The notes under the pieces: model-generated | What the model saw: the letters and a program-made list of their open reading frames with translations, nothing else | Told to the model about the DNA's origin: nothing | The model's database searches: none | In this document: positions 10,980 to 22,990 of the stretch, piece after piece | How the letters are laid out: each line of letters begins with the position of its first letter | How positions within the stretch are numbered: position 1 is the stretch's first letter | Assembly (NCBI GenBank): GCA_948146395.1 | Contig: OX411543.1 | Location: 57,279,689-57,343,688 of the forward strand | Source: Fragum whitleyi | Taxonomy: Eukaryota > Mollusca > Bivalvia > Cardiida > Cardiidae | Reading direction: 5' to 3' | Length of the DNA stretch: 64,000 nucleotides | Position numbers and translations under genes: made by a program

Positions 10980-11690
10980 ATAATCTTCTTAACCAAACAT
11001 GCTTTTTCATTTCTACGACCTGGCTAACCCTCGATGACAGAAGGAAATATCAAAAATCAAATCTAATCCACATAACAATAAATGGACTTGCGTCGGAATA
11101 TCTTCAAAATATTTTCCCGCGGCCAGGTAATATTAGGACAAATTACGCTCTTAGAAATGCAAATCAAATTGACTTAGTCGCTTGTCGCACTGATCACTAA
11201 GCAAAATCATTCATTCCGTCTGTTGTATCATTATGGAACGAGCTTCCTGTGATCTAACGTCTCTGACATCGTTTTCACTTTTTAAATCGCGCATATTACA
11301 AAGGTTCTCAGTTTCAAAGGTACCTGCATATTACTTTGTGGGTGATAGAAAATTAGAAATCATATACATACGAGAATGCGTCTTCAGTGTAGTGACCCTA
11401 GATCGGATCTTTGCGCGAACCATATGTCCCTAGTTTCTAAATTCAGTTGTGGGAATAGAGCTGAAGATGCCCAACATCAGAGTAAATATGTTCCACAGCT
11501 TAAATAAATTTCACCCTCTTAATGTAAATACCCTACTACGTGTATTTGGATCTTCAGACCTTAGTTTAGAAGACAACTCCTTCATTTTTTACCGCTGCGT
11601 AAATCTACATAAAAGAGACGAAGAGTTTCTTTTATGGTACGTTGCAGCCTCGTACAACATTTGTCTTGAACCAAATATTTGATGCCGAAT
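10980..11690 (+). pseudogene. LINE ORF2 C-terminal remnant
   Basis: Translating with frame changes gives WLTLDDRRKYQKSNLIHITI-NGLASEYLQNIFP, LRNANQIDLV, SFIPSVVSLWNELP, then, after stops, KMPNIRVNMFHSLNKFHPLN and FGSSDLSLEDNSFIFYRCVN. The W-x-x-L-x-x-R-R-x-x, NGLAPxYL, SFIPSxxxLWNxLP series is the standard region after the RT in many metazoan LINEs, followed by a decayed zinc-binding stretch. At least three in-frame stops. Fragmentary, no ends seen. Confidence 0.75.
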
Positions 11691-12499
11691 TACGTGATCG
11701 GCAAACATCAAACCTCCGACACCTCGACTTTTTCCCCTATCATTTACTTGTTGTTGTTGTTGTTGTTGTTTTCTCTAGAAATACCTATTGCCTTATCTAC
11801 TGTATTGATCTCGGGGCGGAACGCGTTTTGTCTTCAAAACACTTTTTTTTTAAATCACATAGCTATTCAGTTTGTTAATAAGAGGCATTTTTTCTATGTA
11901 ATGTTGTGGGAAAGGGAGAAATTGACCTATCAATTTCTTGTATTCCCACATTAAAATACAACTTCTTTATGGAATTCAATTCAACGTAAAAGAAAGAGCC
12001 GACAAGCCTGTATCAAAAGAATAACAGCATAACTGCAATTGTTAGACGGAATGGTCAAATGGATAAATTGAATGACTAGTAGCAAACCAATCAACTCAAC
12101 TCAAATTATAAAAACGCGAGTTGCGCCTGTCTTCAAAGCGATATCGGGCGTAGTAATCAATACCTTTGGAATAAGTTACTTTTGGCATACTCGGCGCTAT
12201 ATAGTGAGCATACCGTTCGACATTTTTCCTTGGAAGAGAGTTTGAAATGTTGCCTATAGGTAAATGGAACCCTTGGTTTCCTTCGCCTAAAGAGCCTTGC
12301 TAAAAATATTCAAAAAATGGAGTGCATGCCTTCAAATGTCACCTTGCCTCTTTATAAACCAGGCCTTCAGCGCTTTTAGCGCTTTTGATTAATTTAAGCA
12401 TTGACAAATGTAGGCCCCTATATGTTCCGGACTCGTATTTCCTCAAACCAATCTGTTATAATCCGAACTGTGAGACTTTTGATTACAAAAAAAGAAAAT
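11691..12499. other. No gene; (TTG)n run
   Basis: A TTG microsatellite at 11748-11770. Small frames of 78 and 91 codons overlap it and read through the repeat (VVVVVVVF or LLLLLLLF), so they are not credible genes. Confidence 0.55.
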
Positions 12500-13075
12500 A
12501 TTAAGTACGTGTCCTGATTCCATAGCACAAAATTAACAAAATTTCCCATGGATGATTCTTTGGACATGCTCTCCAAGATTCCGTCGTTAAATTTTGATCA
12601 GGTTGATAACTTGGGGGCGACGGGCTGTCAAGTCAACAAAAAGGCCTCAATAGCGAAATAAAAAAATATTCTCCTTTGAAACTACTGGTCAGAAATCAAC
12701 CAAACTCTACGGAAATGATCCTCAGGACATGCTCTTTCATATTCCTGCATTACATTCCGATCGGGTTGATCCTATTGGCGCTAAGGGCTATCGTGTCAGA
12801 ATAAAAGATGGATCCCGAATGGTGAAATATAAAAGAAATAATCTCCTCTGTAAAAAAACTGGTCAGAATTCGACTAAAACTTACAGAAATGATCCTCGGG
12901 ACATGTTCTTTCAGATTCCTTTGGTAAATTCTGATCAGTTTGCTAATTATACGGGTGCTAGGGACTGACGAGTCACCAAAAATGGGTAGCGAATGGAGAA
13001 ATATAAAAAGATATTCTTCTCTGAAAACACTGGTCAGAAATAGACCAAACCTTTTCAACCAGAATTTGATCAGAC
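12500..13075. repeat. ~172 bp tandem array
   Basis: ACTGGTCAGAAAT-type words recur at 12687, 12861 and 13032 (steps of 174 and 171), each preceded by ATATAAAA..ATATTCTCCTCTG and followed by ACCAAA...TACGGAAATGATCCT and GACATG-CTCTTTCA. An earlier, more diverged unit begins near 12520. Looks like the core of one of the array elements; its ends are not recognisable. Confidence 0.75.
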
Positions 13076-13744
13076 AGACGGCTGCGAAAGGACTCGTTCA
13101 GCGGAAAAAGAAAAAAAACTCCTGGGAAATGCAAAGGGTGACTTGGGTCGAGGTGTTTGCTGATTTGGCTGATATTGTGAATCAATAATGATCATTCTAT
13201 CTCCCACTGAAATAATTTTAATGCGGTTGACATCTCCATGAACCAGCCCCTGATTTTTGTCTTAATGTTGACTTTACGGAGCTCCAAATTTATGGTAGCA
13301 GTGGACACATGGAGTCTGTTTTTCCAACCAATGTTTTTATTTCTTCTTCAAATATGTTTTCATTTATATTTTATAGACGTTCCGTGTTCGCTTTCATGAA
13401 AGTTGTTTGCCTTTTGATAGCACTGGCCATTTTCAGTGAAATGTCTATATTCGCTTTCATTCTTATTTCGGTCTAGTTTAAGTTTAATATCAGCTGAGTG
13501 TGAAAAAAACACATATCTGCTGATAGACCTAATACAATACACAATGACTGTTTTGAAAAAATCTCTTTCATCAACGACATTGAAATTGCATACCTTCGAA
13601 AATTCAATATGCTCAAATTTTTCGATTCTAAAAGATGACTTCCATCAAACAAAGTAAATACAGAAATAAAAGCATGTTTTTCTGCAACCTTAAATTTCAA
13701 ACCTGAATTCAGATCGAATCTTTGAATATTGTCATACTCTCGGT
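13076..13744. other. No gene seen
   Basis: No repeat or coding motif recognised; short frames on both strands only. Confidence 0.5.
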
Positions 13745-14395
13745 GCAATCAGGAACCCTCGGTGATTCTACGGAATAGACCTCGGGAATAATACGGGCGC
13801 ATCCATGAAAGCGCGTCATTCGCACGTGGATATATATGACGTCACAAATATAACTGAGAATGACGCTGCGAAAAACAAAATCAACATAAGGTAAAAATCG
13901 GGCATACTATTTATTGAAAACAAAACGCAGTGTTTTACTGCGTTTTGATTTCAAATCATGATATGCCAAAAAAAAATCTCTATAGACGGTCTGAAAGCAT
14001 TAAAGGACTTTGCTTTTCTTCAAGCGTATTAACCAAAGTACCACCAGGACCCGATTACCTAAAAATGGACCAAAAATTACTACACTTACGTCCGAGGTAC
14101 TTTTCAGTTTACCGAAATGTCCGAGCGATGTTCCGAATGACTCTCGGTGCTGGAGTCGTAATTTATATTTTCCAAATGATTGGCACATAAAACTTGTGCT
14201 TTCGACAACAGTCAGGAAAATCTTGAAGCGATTGACTGGCGATCGAAACGTTATTCCTATCATATGTAAAATTCGAGAAAAGGTCGAGTTGATTGATGTG
14301 AAAATCGGAATTACAGTCGGGCTGCGATTTGACTTTTGCTCGAATTTGACCGGACAATTTATCCGATCGAATTGATCGAATTGTCATTAGGAACC
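13745..14395 (+). mobile_element. Foldback repeat E, copy 1
   Basis: Matches the inverse of 21285-21800: GGAACCCTCGG-GATTCTACGG, AATAGACCTCGGGAA, GCGCGTCATT, a TGACGTCA word, then a central palindrome CAAAACGCAGT-GTTTT-ACTGCGTTTTG at 13921-13947, then ACTACACTTACGTCCGAGGT and ATGTCCGAGCGATGTTCCGA. The right part ends with CCGATCGAATTGATCGAATT near 14360. Frames of 74-121 codons across it are not conserved with the other copy and are not genes. Confidence 0.75.
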
Positions 14396-15211
14396 GAGCG
14401 CTACCTTGTACGAAGTCGCCATTTTTAACCCACAGGCGATATACTAAGGTTTCTTCGTCAAAATTTTGTTAATTCTATCAATCTTGAATAAAGGACAGTT
14501 TCTCTATTAAGAAAATGCGGTGGCATTTCACGACGAAGTACATTGATTTTACTTAGAATTAAAATACCATTTACATTCAGTAATCTTCCAAGGTTTCATT
14601 TGGAAGAAATGATGTTGTTGATCTTTCAAACACGACATTTTATAACACGATAATTGCAATTCAATAAAAAAAGGAAAGAATTCTGATTGGTTTAAATCGC
14701 AACACGTGGGGAAATACATTGCACTTTATTTATGTATAAAATGCAATAGGTCTTTCGGGACCCCCCCCCCGCCCCCACCCCCCGACCTTCAGTCTGCGAG
14801 TCCTGTGTTGTAGGAATTCGAAAATCCCCATTTAAGATATTTTCCAAAGAATTTATGATTGAAAGCATGCAATTCTGATTCTTAGTCGATGTTTACAGCG
14901 AGTCGATGAAGACCATCAAGCAACCATCTCAACTAAGCCCGATCACGAAAGTTTCGTTTTAAAATGCAATATAACTTAACAAAATGAATTTTTGATCATA
15001 AGTACCTCTGCGAATATCAAAGTTGTCGTTTATTTGTGTACCACTTGTTTAACTTTATGACTTTTAACTTCGAAAGCGAGAAAGACAATATACGATCTAA
15101 AAATAGATTGTGTAATCTATACGCGGAGAGATTAGACTCAAAACTTTAATATTTAGCCGAGTATTTTAAATGGTTCTTTCTTGGATCTAGATGATTGCAA
15201 TTATCAGGGCC
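14396..15211. other. No gene seen; poly-C run
   Basis: A C-rich run at 14761-14782. A short stretch near 14705-14750 (TACATTGCACTTTAT, ATAAAATGCAATAG) resembles the arms of the hairpin element at 15212. Confidence 0.5.
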
Positions 15212-15355
15212 GAGTGCCTTTTCACTGCGTTTATTGGAGTATAAAATGCAATTGCCTTAGCACATGGCTTAAACATAACGCCATACGGGCGTTTTTTGCC
15301 ATGTGCTAAGGCAATTGCACTTTATACTCAAATAAACGCAGTGAAAAAGACACTC
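15212..15355. mobile_element. 144 bp near-perfect hairpin MITE
   Basis: Arms 15212-15268 and 15299-15355 are complementary over 57 bp with only a few mismatches (outer GAGTG, inner GCAATTGCCTTAGCACATGG). The 30-base centre contains a second inverted repeat, AACGCC...GGCGTT. No coding capacity. The size and structure fit a MITE or a single folded arm pair; the superfamily is unknown. Confidence 0.85.
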
Positions 15356-15416
15356 ACCCCTATTTTAAATTTTGACATATTAGTTAGGCTAATCATATTT
15401 AAAAAAAAGAAAAAAA

Positions 15417-17260
15417 AACAAGAGGCCCATGAGGGCCTGAGACCAATCTACTGAAAATATATCCATTAATGAAGGAGGAGATGTGTTGATTAGGCAATTT
15501 ACTAGAAGGCTCATTTTGCCATGAAGCCGCATAATTGCAGCGAATGGCAATTTTGGTCACATGAGAAATATTGTGTTTAAGTTTCATGATAATCCATGCA
15601 TAAATGAAGACATTGTGTAAACAATAAATAATAAATATGAAATAAAGCTTCTTTTTCAATGACACTACATAATCAACACACCTTTTTGAAATGCAAAACA
15701 TAGTCACTTGAAAACGGACATTCTATTATACAAATGTATCTATTAACAAAAGAGGAGATGTGTTAACGAGGAAGTTAACATTAAGACCCCCTTTTCCGTG
15801 ATTTTGCATATCACCAAAAGGCAAAATATAGTGGGCATGGTAACATGATGAGAAATATTTTGTTACGTTTTCATGAAAATCTGTGTATAAACGAAGTTAT
15901 GTAAACAAAGAATATACATAAAAGCCCATTTTATTATGACGCGTCATCTTACAGTTAACAACATCGTGAAATTGACACGGTGCATGATTTTCGAATGATT
16001 TTGGAATGAAATTGAATGAGTGTTTGGAGCGAGTTTTGAGTGAATTTAATGTAAGGTTATCCAATATTGCAAATCTTGTTCTTAATTACCTCCCTTTAAT
16101 AAAATATGCATACAAGTTAAAAAAATATCTTCCTATTTCTTCAAGAACCTATGAAACGCTTACAATTTGAATTATGTCAATGAAATCGCGATTTTTCTCT
16201 ATCAAAATTTATTTTGAATGACGTTGTTGATTCTGTGTTTTTCAATCGGTTTGAGTGTTTTTGAATGGCTTGAGTGAGTGTTTCGAATGTATGAATGGAG
16301 CGCTGAGTGAGCGATTAAGAATGGTTTTGATTGAGGTCAATGTCAATTTCACGATGAAACTACCTGTACTAAAAAACAGAAATGCACATAATCACTGGAA
16401 AAAATATTCAGTGAAAGATTCAAATGAATGCATCCATTTTTAAATACGAAACTTTGTTAGGAAGAAAGTTAATATTTAGGTCCTTTTTCCAACACCAGGG
16501 TATAAATCACAAGACAACATCGATATGCACATGGTCACATGATGTAGAATACTATGTGAAATTTTCATTAACTTCCGTGCATATATGAAGATGTGAAAAA
16601 TTCTTTAATCTTGAATTAAAAAGGCCCCTTTTCTTATGACGCTCAATCAATCCGAAAAATTTTAAGAGAGCAATTATTGTTGTGATAAAATCATTCTGAG
16701 CAAGTTTGGAGTCAATCTGATGAAAACTGCGGACTTGAGAGCGTTAAAGAGGATTCCCTGATTAAATTTTAATTTGACCCCTTTTCCTATGATACTTGAC
16801 AGATCAGGCCCATTATGGAAAGGAAACATAACTATAAAGGTACAATCGTCCTGCGCATTTGAAGACAATCTGATGAAAACGGTGGACTTTACAGTGTAAA
16901 TGAGGATTTTCTAAATATTTTTTTTTCAATTATTTTGATTTGGCCCCTTTTCCCGTGACACTTGACGGATCGGGTCCATTTTCGCAAGGACAATCATTCG
17001 GAGCAAATTCAAAACCAATCGGGAGAAAACTGTGGACATTTGAGCGTTTACGAGGATTTTCTGATTAAATTTTAATAAGGCTACTTTTCTCATGACGCCA
17101 GTCGGATCTGAACTATTTTCAAAAGGAATCATCCTTGTGATTCCACTAAATGACAATCGGATGAAAACTGTTGACTTAAGAACGTTAACGAGCATTCTCT
17201 AATCATATTTTCAATTATTTTCATTTTTGCCCCTTTTCCTGAGATGCCATTTGACTGTTT
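15417..17260 (+). mobile_element. Hairpin-ended tandem-array element, with nested M1
   Basis: Begins AACAAGAG followed by the perfect hairpin AGGCCC-ATGA-GGGCCT (15423-15438). Then come diverged repeats: one type (GAGATGTGTTGATTAGG, ACATGAGAAATATT, AAATGAAGACAT) near 15470-15700, 15745-15950 and 16440-16600; another (CAATCTGATGAAAACTG, GACTTGAGAGCGTTAA, TTAAATTTTAATTTG, CCCCTTTTCC) near 16705, 16865, 17015 and 17150. M1 (15950-16369) interrupts it and the array resumes afterwards. The 3' hairpin end is not recognisable. Non-coding; a 64 and an 89 codon minus frame in it are shared array sequence only. Confidence 0.75.
15950..16369 (+). mobile_element. M1 foldback MITE, nested
   Basis: Ends TACAGTTAACAACATCGTGA and ...CAATTTCACGATG-AAACTACCTGTA. 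Half of the central palindrome is lost around 16070-16085 (AAGGTTATCCAATATTGCAA then ATTACCTCCC). Inserted within the array element at 15417-17260, which continues on both sides. Confidence 0.88.
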
Positions 17261-17457
17261 GAAATCCCTCTGAAAAGAACTCGATGAGCTTTGCTTTCGA
17301 TCTAATCAATTTGAATTAGTATTTTGTATTATGACCTTTAATATTCATTTTCGCCAATAAAAAAATTTTTACTGGTCTAAGTCTATACCTCCTGATTTCC
17401 CTCTTTGAACGAGAAAAGTTTAAGAAAGTATTTTTTCCCCCAAAAAAACTGAACCGC

Positions 17458-17880
17458 TATAGTTAACAACATCGTGAAATTGACATAGTGGATAAAATAT
17501 GTAATGATTTTCGAATGAAATTGAATGAATGAGTTGGTATTGAGTGAACTTAAATGGAGGCATAATAATATCGATGAACAAAATTAGCCCCCCCCCCCCC
17601 CCCCCCCCTGGAGTAAAATTTGCATTCAAGTCCTATAAACAGCTTCCTATTTTTTCCAAAAACCCATCAGACGCTTAATTTCAGCTATGTCTTACAAGTC
17701 GCAATATTGTTCAGCTGTATTAATTTTGAATGTAGTTATTGATCTTATCTTTGATAGTCATTTTGAGTGTTATTGAATTGTTTGAGTGAGTGTTTTGAAT
17801 GAATGTTTAGAGCGATGAGTGAGCGATTTAGAATGGTTTTTATTGAGATAAACGTCAATTTCACGATATGATTAACTGTA
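17458..17880 (+). mobile_element. M1 foldback MITE with poly-C centre
   Basis: Ends TATAGTTAACAACATCGTGA and CAATTTCACGATATGATTAACTGTA. The central palindrome is reduced to AATATCGATGAACAAAATTAGC followed by a 19-base C run (17590-17608) in place of the usual CCTCCC word. Confidence 0.88.
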
Positions 17881-18048
17881 TTAGTGCATTCAGTATTTTT
17901 CAGCACTTTGATTTCATAGCAATTTTGCAAAGGATTTTATTCGGCATGACATGGGTATTTTTTTGCAAAATTGGTTTCCAATTCAATTTACGTGAGAACT
18001 AAATGTTAAAAGTTATACAAAGGTTGAAGGTGGTCGGAAAATGAGTTA

Positions 18049-18474
18049 GCTACTTAAAAACATCGTGAAATTGACGCTTATTCCGATCAAAATCATTTAC
18101 TCAGCGCTCAGTTCATTAATTCCAAACACTCACTCAATTTGATTGAACGCCCCGAAATAATTAGAGAACATTTCGAAATTGTTAAGACGATCAAAGTTTC
18201 ATTCAAATGGATCAAATTATCCTAGGATTTTATTGGCTAGTGTTTTTTTAAGTATCTGATTGATCCACGAAGACACACAAACAGATAAGTAGGTATATTT
18301 AATGAAAGGGAGGTATTAAATATCGCAAATTTTGTTCATGTTGAACAAAATTAGCAATATTGGATTACCTCCCTCTAACTTCACTAAAAAGTCGACCCAC
18401 ATACTCATTCACTTTCATTCAAAAATCGTTCAAAAATCATTCATCTTGTCGTTTTGAAATTGTTCTTAACTGTT
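18049..18474 (-). mobile_element. M1 foldback MITE, nearly complete
   Basis: Best example of the centre: 18308-18374 is a palindrome from GGGAGGTA to TACCTCCC with TTTTGTTCATG-TTGAACAAAA at its axis. The outer ends are AAAACATCGTGAAATTGACG and TTGAAATTGTTCTTAACTGTTA. Non-coding. Confidence 0.88.
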
Positions 18475-19099
18475 AACATCCACCTTTAGAATGAGCGTTG
18501 TACTTGGAGACAAAAAAAACCCTTAAAATTGTCTGATTTTTTTTAAGTACTTTCAAAGTTTCAAAATAATCTTGAATAAATAGACAAATGAAGTACGTAT
18601 AATGGGCTAGAAATATCCCATAATTGACAGGCATTTAATCATTTCCGAGAATCGAGTTACATAATTATGCCATTGATACATCATTATATTCTAGAGCTTC
18701 CTACGTATTAAGAACCCTAAACGAGACCGGATGGATGACATTTATTTGTGTCACTATTTGTCTGTTTATTTATTTCCTTGTTTTTTTTTCTGTTCTTATC
18801 TACAAATATCAACACCACCGTATTTTTTTTATCAATTCGTATACTAATTTAAGAAAACGACTTCTTGTTGATTTTTAGAGCATCGTTGCAAGACTTGGTC
18901 TTTCGGAAATACAACTATCGCAGAGAAAGAAGAATATAACCATTTTGGAATTTTTGTACAAAGCGCAACAGATCATCTGTCAGGTGTTGAGATCGTAAGC
19001 TTCGGGGCACTTTTTTGTCATATCAAAAACGGAATACACAGGAATGACCTCGACCTCTAACAAGTCATCGTACATGTATATATAGAGCAAATTTACCTT
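18475..19099. other. No gene seen
   Basis: A+T-rich sequence with T runs; no motif recognised. Confidence 0.5.
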
Positions 19100-19720
19100 C
19101 TAGTGCAATTTCAGTATCTGAACCATTAATCTATTCCGAAAACGATCTTCTTGTTCTTGAACGACCACACAGGCTTTGTCTCAAGCATATTCAAGGCTTA
19201 CATATACGCTCGAGGACGGATATTGCGTTAAGGATGTTAGGATCTTATCAGATCGACAAGGGAAGGTCTCAGTACCTTGGACACCTCTGTCGTTTAAACA
19301 GATTTCTTTTCTGTAATCAACTATTTTTTGTATAACTTGTATGGCTTCCTTGAACAGTTTTAAATACTGGTGCTTTTCTTGGTAAAGATATTTGGAAAAG
19401 AACGAGTTCAATAGCTTTGACAAATCATTGTATTCGAGAATGGAATATTAGAACTTCTAATTATAAATTCATCTTGTATCGTAAAATACAGGAGGATTTT
19501 GGGAATTTCCACTAAGCAGATTTGGTCCACGGAATCCTCATATGTTTCTCGATGACTCAGTTAAAAGCATATCTTTCTACATTTGTTTCTTGTTGTAATA
19601 AATGTGGTAAAGAAACCATACAAGTTAGCCTTACGGAAGATATCTTGTTTCGTTGTCCAGTAGCCCATAGTTTTTCTCATAACTTCTTCAAAAAATACAT
19701 GCCCAATTTGGATTGATAGT
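19100..19720 (+). pseudogene. LINE ORF2 C-terminal remnant with zinc-knuckle
   Basis: The frame from about 19108 reads SAISVSEPLIYSENDLLVLE, RPHRLCLKHIQGLHIRSRTD, IALRMLGSYQID and YLGHLCRLNRFLFCNQLFF before a stop. After frame changes 19522-19716 gives CCNKCGKETIQVSLTEDILF then RCPVAH. The H-R-L-C-L-K-x-I-Q-G-L block and the terminal C-x2-C...H/C cluster are typical of the region after the RT in a common mollusc/cnidarian LINE group. Stops and at least two frameshifts; non-functional. No ends seen. Confidence 0.78.
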
Positions 19721-20595
19721 TCTTTATGCATTATAGCTACTTTACAATGAGCAGTTTCTACAAGCTCTTTTTTTTTTTGGGGGGGGGGGGGGATTTACCA
19801 ATTATATGATAATCAACAGATTTTTGCAGTCGTAAAAAGCAATTTTATTGGTCTGTAATTCATTTTTGCCATGTAATATGGTCATTCTACTATAGGCCGT
19901 TTAAAGGGCATAGTTATTACAGGCTACTCGTGTGTCTTTCTACCTTATAGGTGTTTTCTAGTTCGTTTAGAGAAAGCATTTAGCTTACGTTGGGTGTAGG
20001 AAATATTAGCGATATGAAATCAAAGTAATGGCTTTTCAGTGAGTTTTTGCCGCCAATTATGTTTTCGCGGGGTTTTGTGACCCCTGCAAAAACACACTTC
20101 GCGTTTCCATGATATATGTTTTTTAAGCCTCCTTTCCTTTTTCCACACTGTAAAATTTTTGCATTCCTTGATTGATTTTATTTCTTAAATAACATAACTA
20201 GTAGAAGAAAAAACTGATATTTAAGCTTTTCCCGTTTCTAAGTAATCTTTCTACATGTCTTCGTCTATTTTGTACTGTATTTTCATTCGATATAATTGTA
20301 ATTATAGATCTAAATCCTCATTATTGTAGGATTTGATTTTTTTTAAAAAAAAATTCAGATCATGGCGAAAGGTACACGCTGAATGTTTTAAGAACGAATT
20401 CAGAAAGAAATAGGATACATGTAGGTGGAAGGAGCTAGTTTTGATGAAAATTAAAAGTATGCAAAGCAATATCTCTCTTTTTTTTTTATCTGTCGTTATT
20501 TTTACCGCCCATTAGTATTTTTTCATAAATAGAATTATGTCTGTCTATTCCAACCAAACAGTCGAATCCATAATCTACGCAAACCTTTAAAATGA
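19721..20595. other. No gene seen; T/G run
   Basis: A T run passes into a G run at about 19769-19792. Nothing else recognised. Confidence 0.5.
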
Positions 20596-20775
20596 TTTGA
20601 TGGATTTGAATTAGTTTGTGGATTGTCTCGAATATGTTCGGAGCATTTTGAACGATGTCAGAGTGCTTTGAATGAAAAGAGTGCGGGCTTTAAATGCATC
20701 GAAAAAGCGCTGAGCGGGCGATTCAGAATATTCTTCATGGGGGTTAGTGTCAATTTCACGGTTTAATTAAATAAA
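20596..20775 (+). mobile_element. M1 right-half fragment
   Basis: GCGCTGAGCGGGCGATTCAG and GTCAATTTCACGGTTTAATT correspond to the last 180 bp of M1. The left half is missing. Confidence 0.7.
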
Positions 20776-20879
20776 ACTAGACTTCCGTGATCATCTCCAA
20801 TTTTAACGAGTTTAGTAGAAAGCATCGTTACATTGTAACTTGGTTTAAAGCCTCTTTCAAAATGTTATGAAGCAGCCAT

Positions 20880-21003
20880 GCAAATCAGGATAACAAAACG
20901 TGACAAGTTTGTTTTTTTTAAATAAATTAATTGCATGTGCAAAGCGAGGTACATGTATGATCTTCACACAGATTGCCACGTTTTGTTATCCTGAACGCAG
21001 GGC
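20880..21003. mobile_element. Short hairpin MITE (family H), copy 2
   Basis: TCAGGATAACAAAACGTG on the left pairs with CACGTTTTGTTATCCTGA on the right; the inner part has TTGCATGTGCAAAGCGAGGT. Same family as 1986-2112. It lies between two M1 half-copies. Confidence 0.7.
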
Positions 21004-21019
21004 ATGTCTTGTGGATTTG

Positions 21020-21170
21020 TTCAATAGTTTTATTCATCTTGAACAAAATTAACGATGTTTGATTACCTCCCTTTAATTTCACCAAAAACTCGCTCCACAC
21101 ACTCATTCAATTTCATACAAAATAATTCCAAAATCATTCATCTTGTCAATTTCACGACGTTGTTAACTGT
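21020..21170 (-). mobile_element. M1 fragment, inverted
   Basis: ATTCATCTTGAACAAAATTA, GATTACCTCCCTTTAATTTC and CAATTTCACGACGTTGTTAA followed by CTGTA: the half of M1 from the palindrome axis to the end. Confidence 0.8.
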
Positions 21171-21284
21171 ATTTAAGAAGGAATCTCAGGTAGTATAGAC
21201 TATGACAAGACTGCACTAATGCGCAGGCTGATCTTTGTCTATAACCCCTGCTAAGGCAGGACATTTCCGGGTTCAACATGCCGA

Positions 21285-21800
21285 TGGTAGAATTGTTCTA
21301 CCCCATGCTATGTTTCCACTGCCGATCCGATCAACTCGATCGAACCCGATCCATTCGGAACATCGCTCGGACTTTTCCGTAAACTGAAAAGTACCTCGGA
21401 CGTAAGTGTAGTAATTTTGGGTCGTATTTTAGGTTATTCGGCTTCTGGTGGTACTTCGGTCATTTAATACGCTTGAAGAAAATGACATTTTGTTAATTCT
21501 TTCCGAATGCCTATAGATATCTTTTGGATATATTATAATTTGATGACAAAACGCAGTAATACACTGCGTTTTGTCATTAAATTATGATATGCCCTCTTTT
21601 ATTCTTACGTTGATTTTATTTTATGCAACGTCATCCTTAGCGGGATCGTTGATGTTTGTGACGTCACATAAGCCCACGTGAAAAATGACGCGCTTTCATG
21701 TCTGCGCCCGTATTGTTCCCGAGGTCTATTCCGTAGAATCGCCGAGGGTTCCCGATTGAACCCGATCAAGCGATCGAGTAGAGATCGAGCTGTGTCGGGA
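21285..21800 (-). mobile_element. Foldback repeat E, copy 2
   Basis: The inverse of 13745-14395. Outer sequence CACTGCCGATCCGATCAACT at the left and GGTTCCCGATTGAACCCGAT at the right. The central palindrome ATGACAAAACGCAGT / ACTGCGTTTTGTCAT at 21543-21577 has 15 bp perfect arms, and TGACGTCA is present near 21660. Non-coding. Related end sequence (GATCGGATCGGCAGTGGGAA) is seen alone at 26380-26435. Confidence 0.75.
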
Positions 21801-22159
21801 AGCGATCAATTACTTCTTTTTTAAAAAGGATTTATGGAGCCTTTAGCGATTTACCACGAGAGCCACTAACAAGTTTGCCATATAGCTAAACTGCATTCTT
21901 ATCTAATGATTTCTTACTTCTAGGACACGATGAAACACATTGCCTCGTCGCTTTTGTTTGTCATAATGACCCCTCTATTCTTTTACGTAACTTTTCTTCA
22001 TAAATGAAAACCACACTAGCCTTATTTACAAGGAAAAGATCCGTTGATTTAACCATTTGTAAAAAATTGACATGTGACTATTATTCGATTTTACGAAGGT
22101 CGAAAGTGAATTCCTAAACTTTTTTGTGATCAGTATATTTACAGACAAAGTAGTTGTTC

Positions 22160-22164
22160 ATGTA
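22160..22164. repeat. 5 bp flanking repeat, left of foldback element
   Basis: ATGTA directly precedes CACGGGG, and the same ATGTA follows CCCCGTG at 25944-25948. It is the proposed target-site duplication. Confidence 0.5.
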
Positions 22165-22800
22165 CACGGGGGGTGATGTCCATAATCGGAGCCACTGGCT
22201 CCGCTTTCAAAATCACGTGTGGCTCTGATTATGTAGATGTAAACATTTCATATTTTGAATGAAAAATGAGGTAGGAGGTCGGGATTTCCTCATATATATA
22301 ATATTTAATTCATTAATCATAAAAAATTCGAATGCTATTCGACCAGTTAAACATTTTGCAACGTAAACGTACTCAAAAAATGTAAGAACGCTCGTTTGTC
22401 TTTGTTTAAAATGATTTCTTCTGGGAGCAGTCTTGGGCCAGGAATGTCAAAACACGTGGTTTTTACCTCCAAAATGCAATATTCTGAACAGAATTAATAA
22501 CGTAGACCATTGTTTTCAGTGTACACGAGTTTAACAAAACAACCACAATAATCTTACCCAATGTACTTTTCTGCAATATGATATATATCAAATAAAATTG
22601 TTTGGTTCCGATTATGTGGATTGGCTCCGATTAAGTTCCCTGGCTCTGAAGTTGTGGAGTGTCTTCTTCTTCTTCCACATGCCCCCCCCCCCCCCCAGCC
22701 TTCAATATGAAGTTTCTATTAGTTCCATGAGGCGCTGTTTTCTCGTCACTCCATGGCACACGTTGTCTATTTTACGTCTCTCCTTTCTCGTTTACTTTTA

Positions 22801-22990
22801 TTACCTCCAAAATGCAATATTCTGAACAGTATACATGTCTGATGTGGACCCTTGTTTTCAGTGTGTACGACGAATTCAAGAAAACAACCACAATATTCTA
22901 GAAAATTGTTCTTTACTGAATTTTTAGATAGTTGAAAGAAAATTATTTGTCTCTAATTATGTGCCAATGCTCCAAAGTCTTGGAGTGCCT
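22801..22990 (+). repeat. Partial direct copy of the left arm
   Basis: TTACCTCCAAAATGCAATAT, CTTGTTTTCAGTGTG and AAACAACCACAATATTCT repeat, in the same orientation, the left-arm segment at about 22470-22640. It shows internal duplication within the foldback element. Confidence 0.75.

Noticed and set aside
14010..14375. 121-codon frame as a gene
   Set aside because: It lies inside repeat E; the second copy does not keep the frame.
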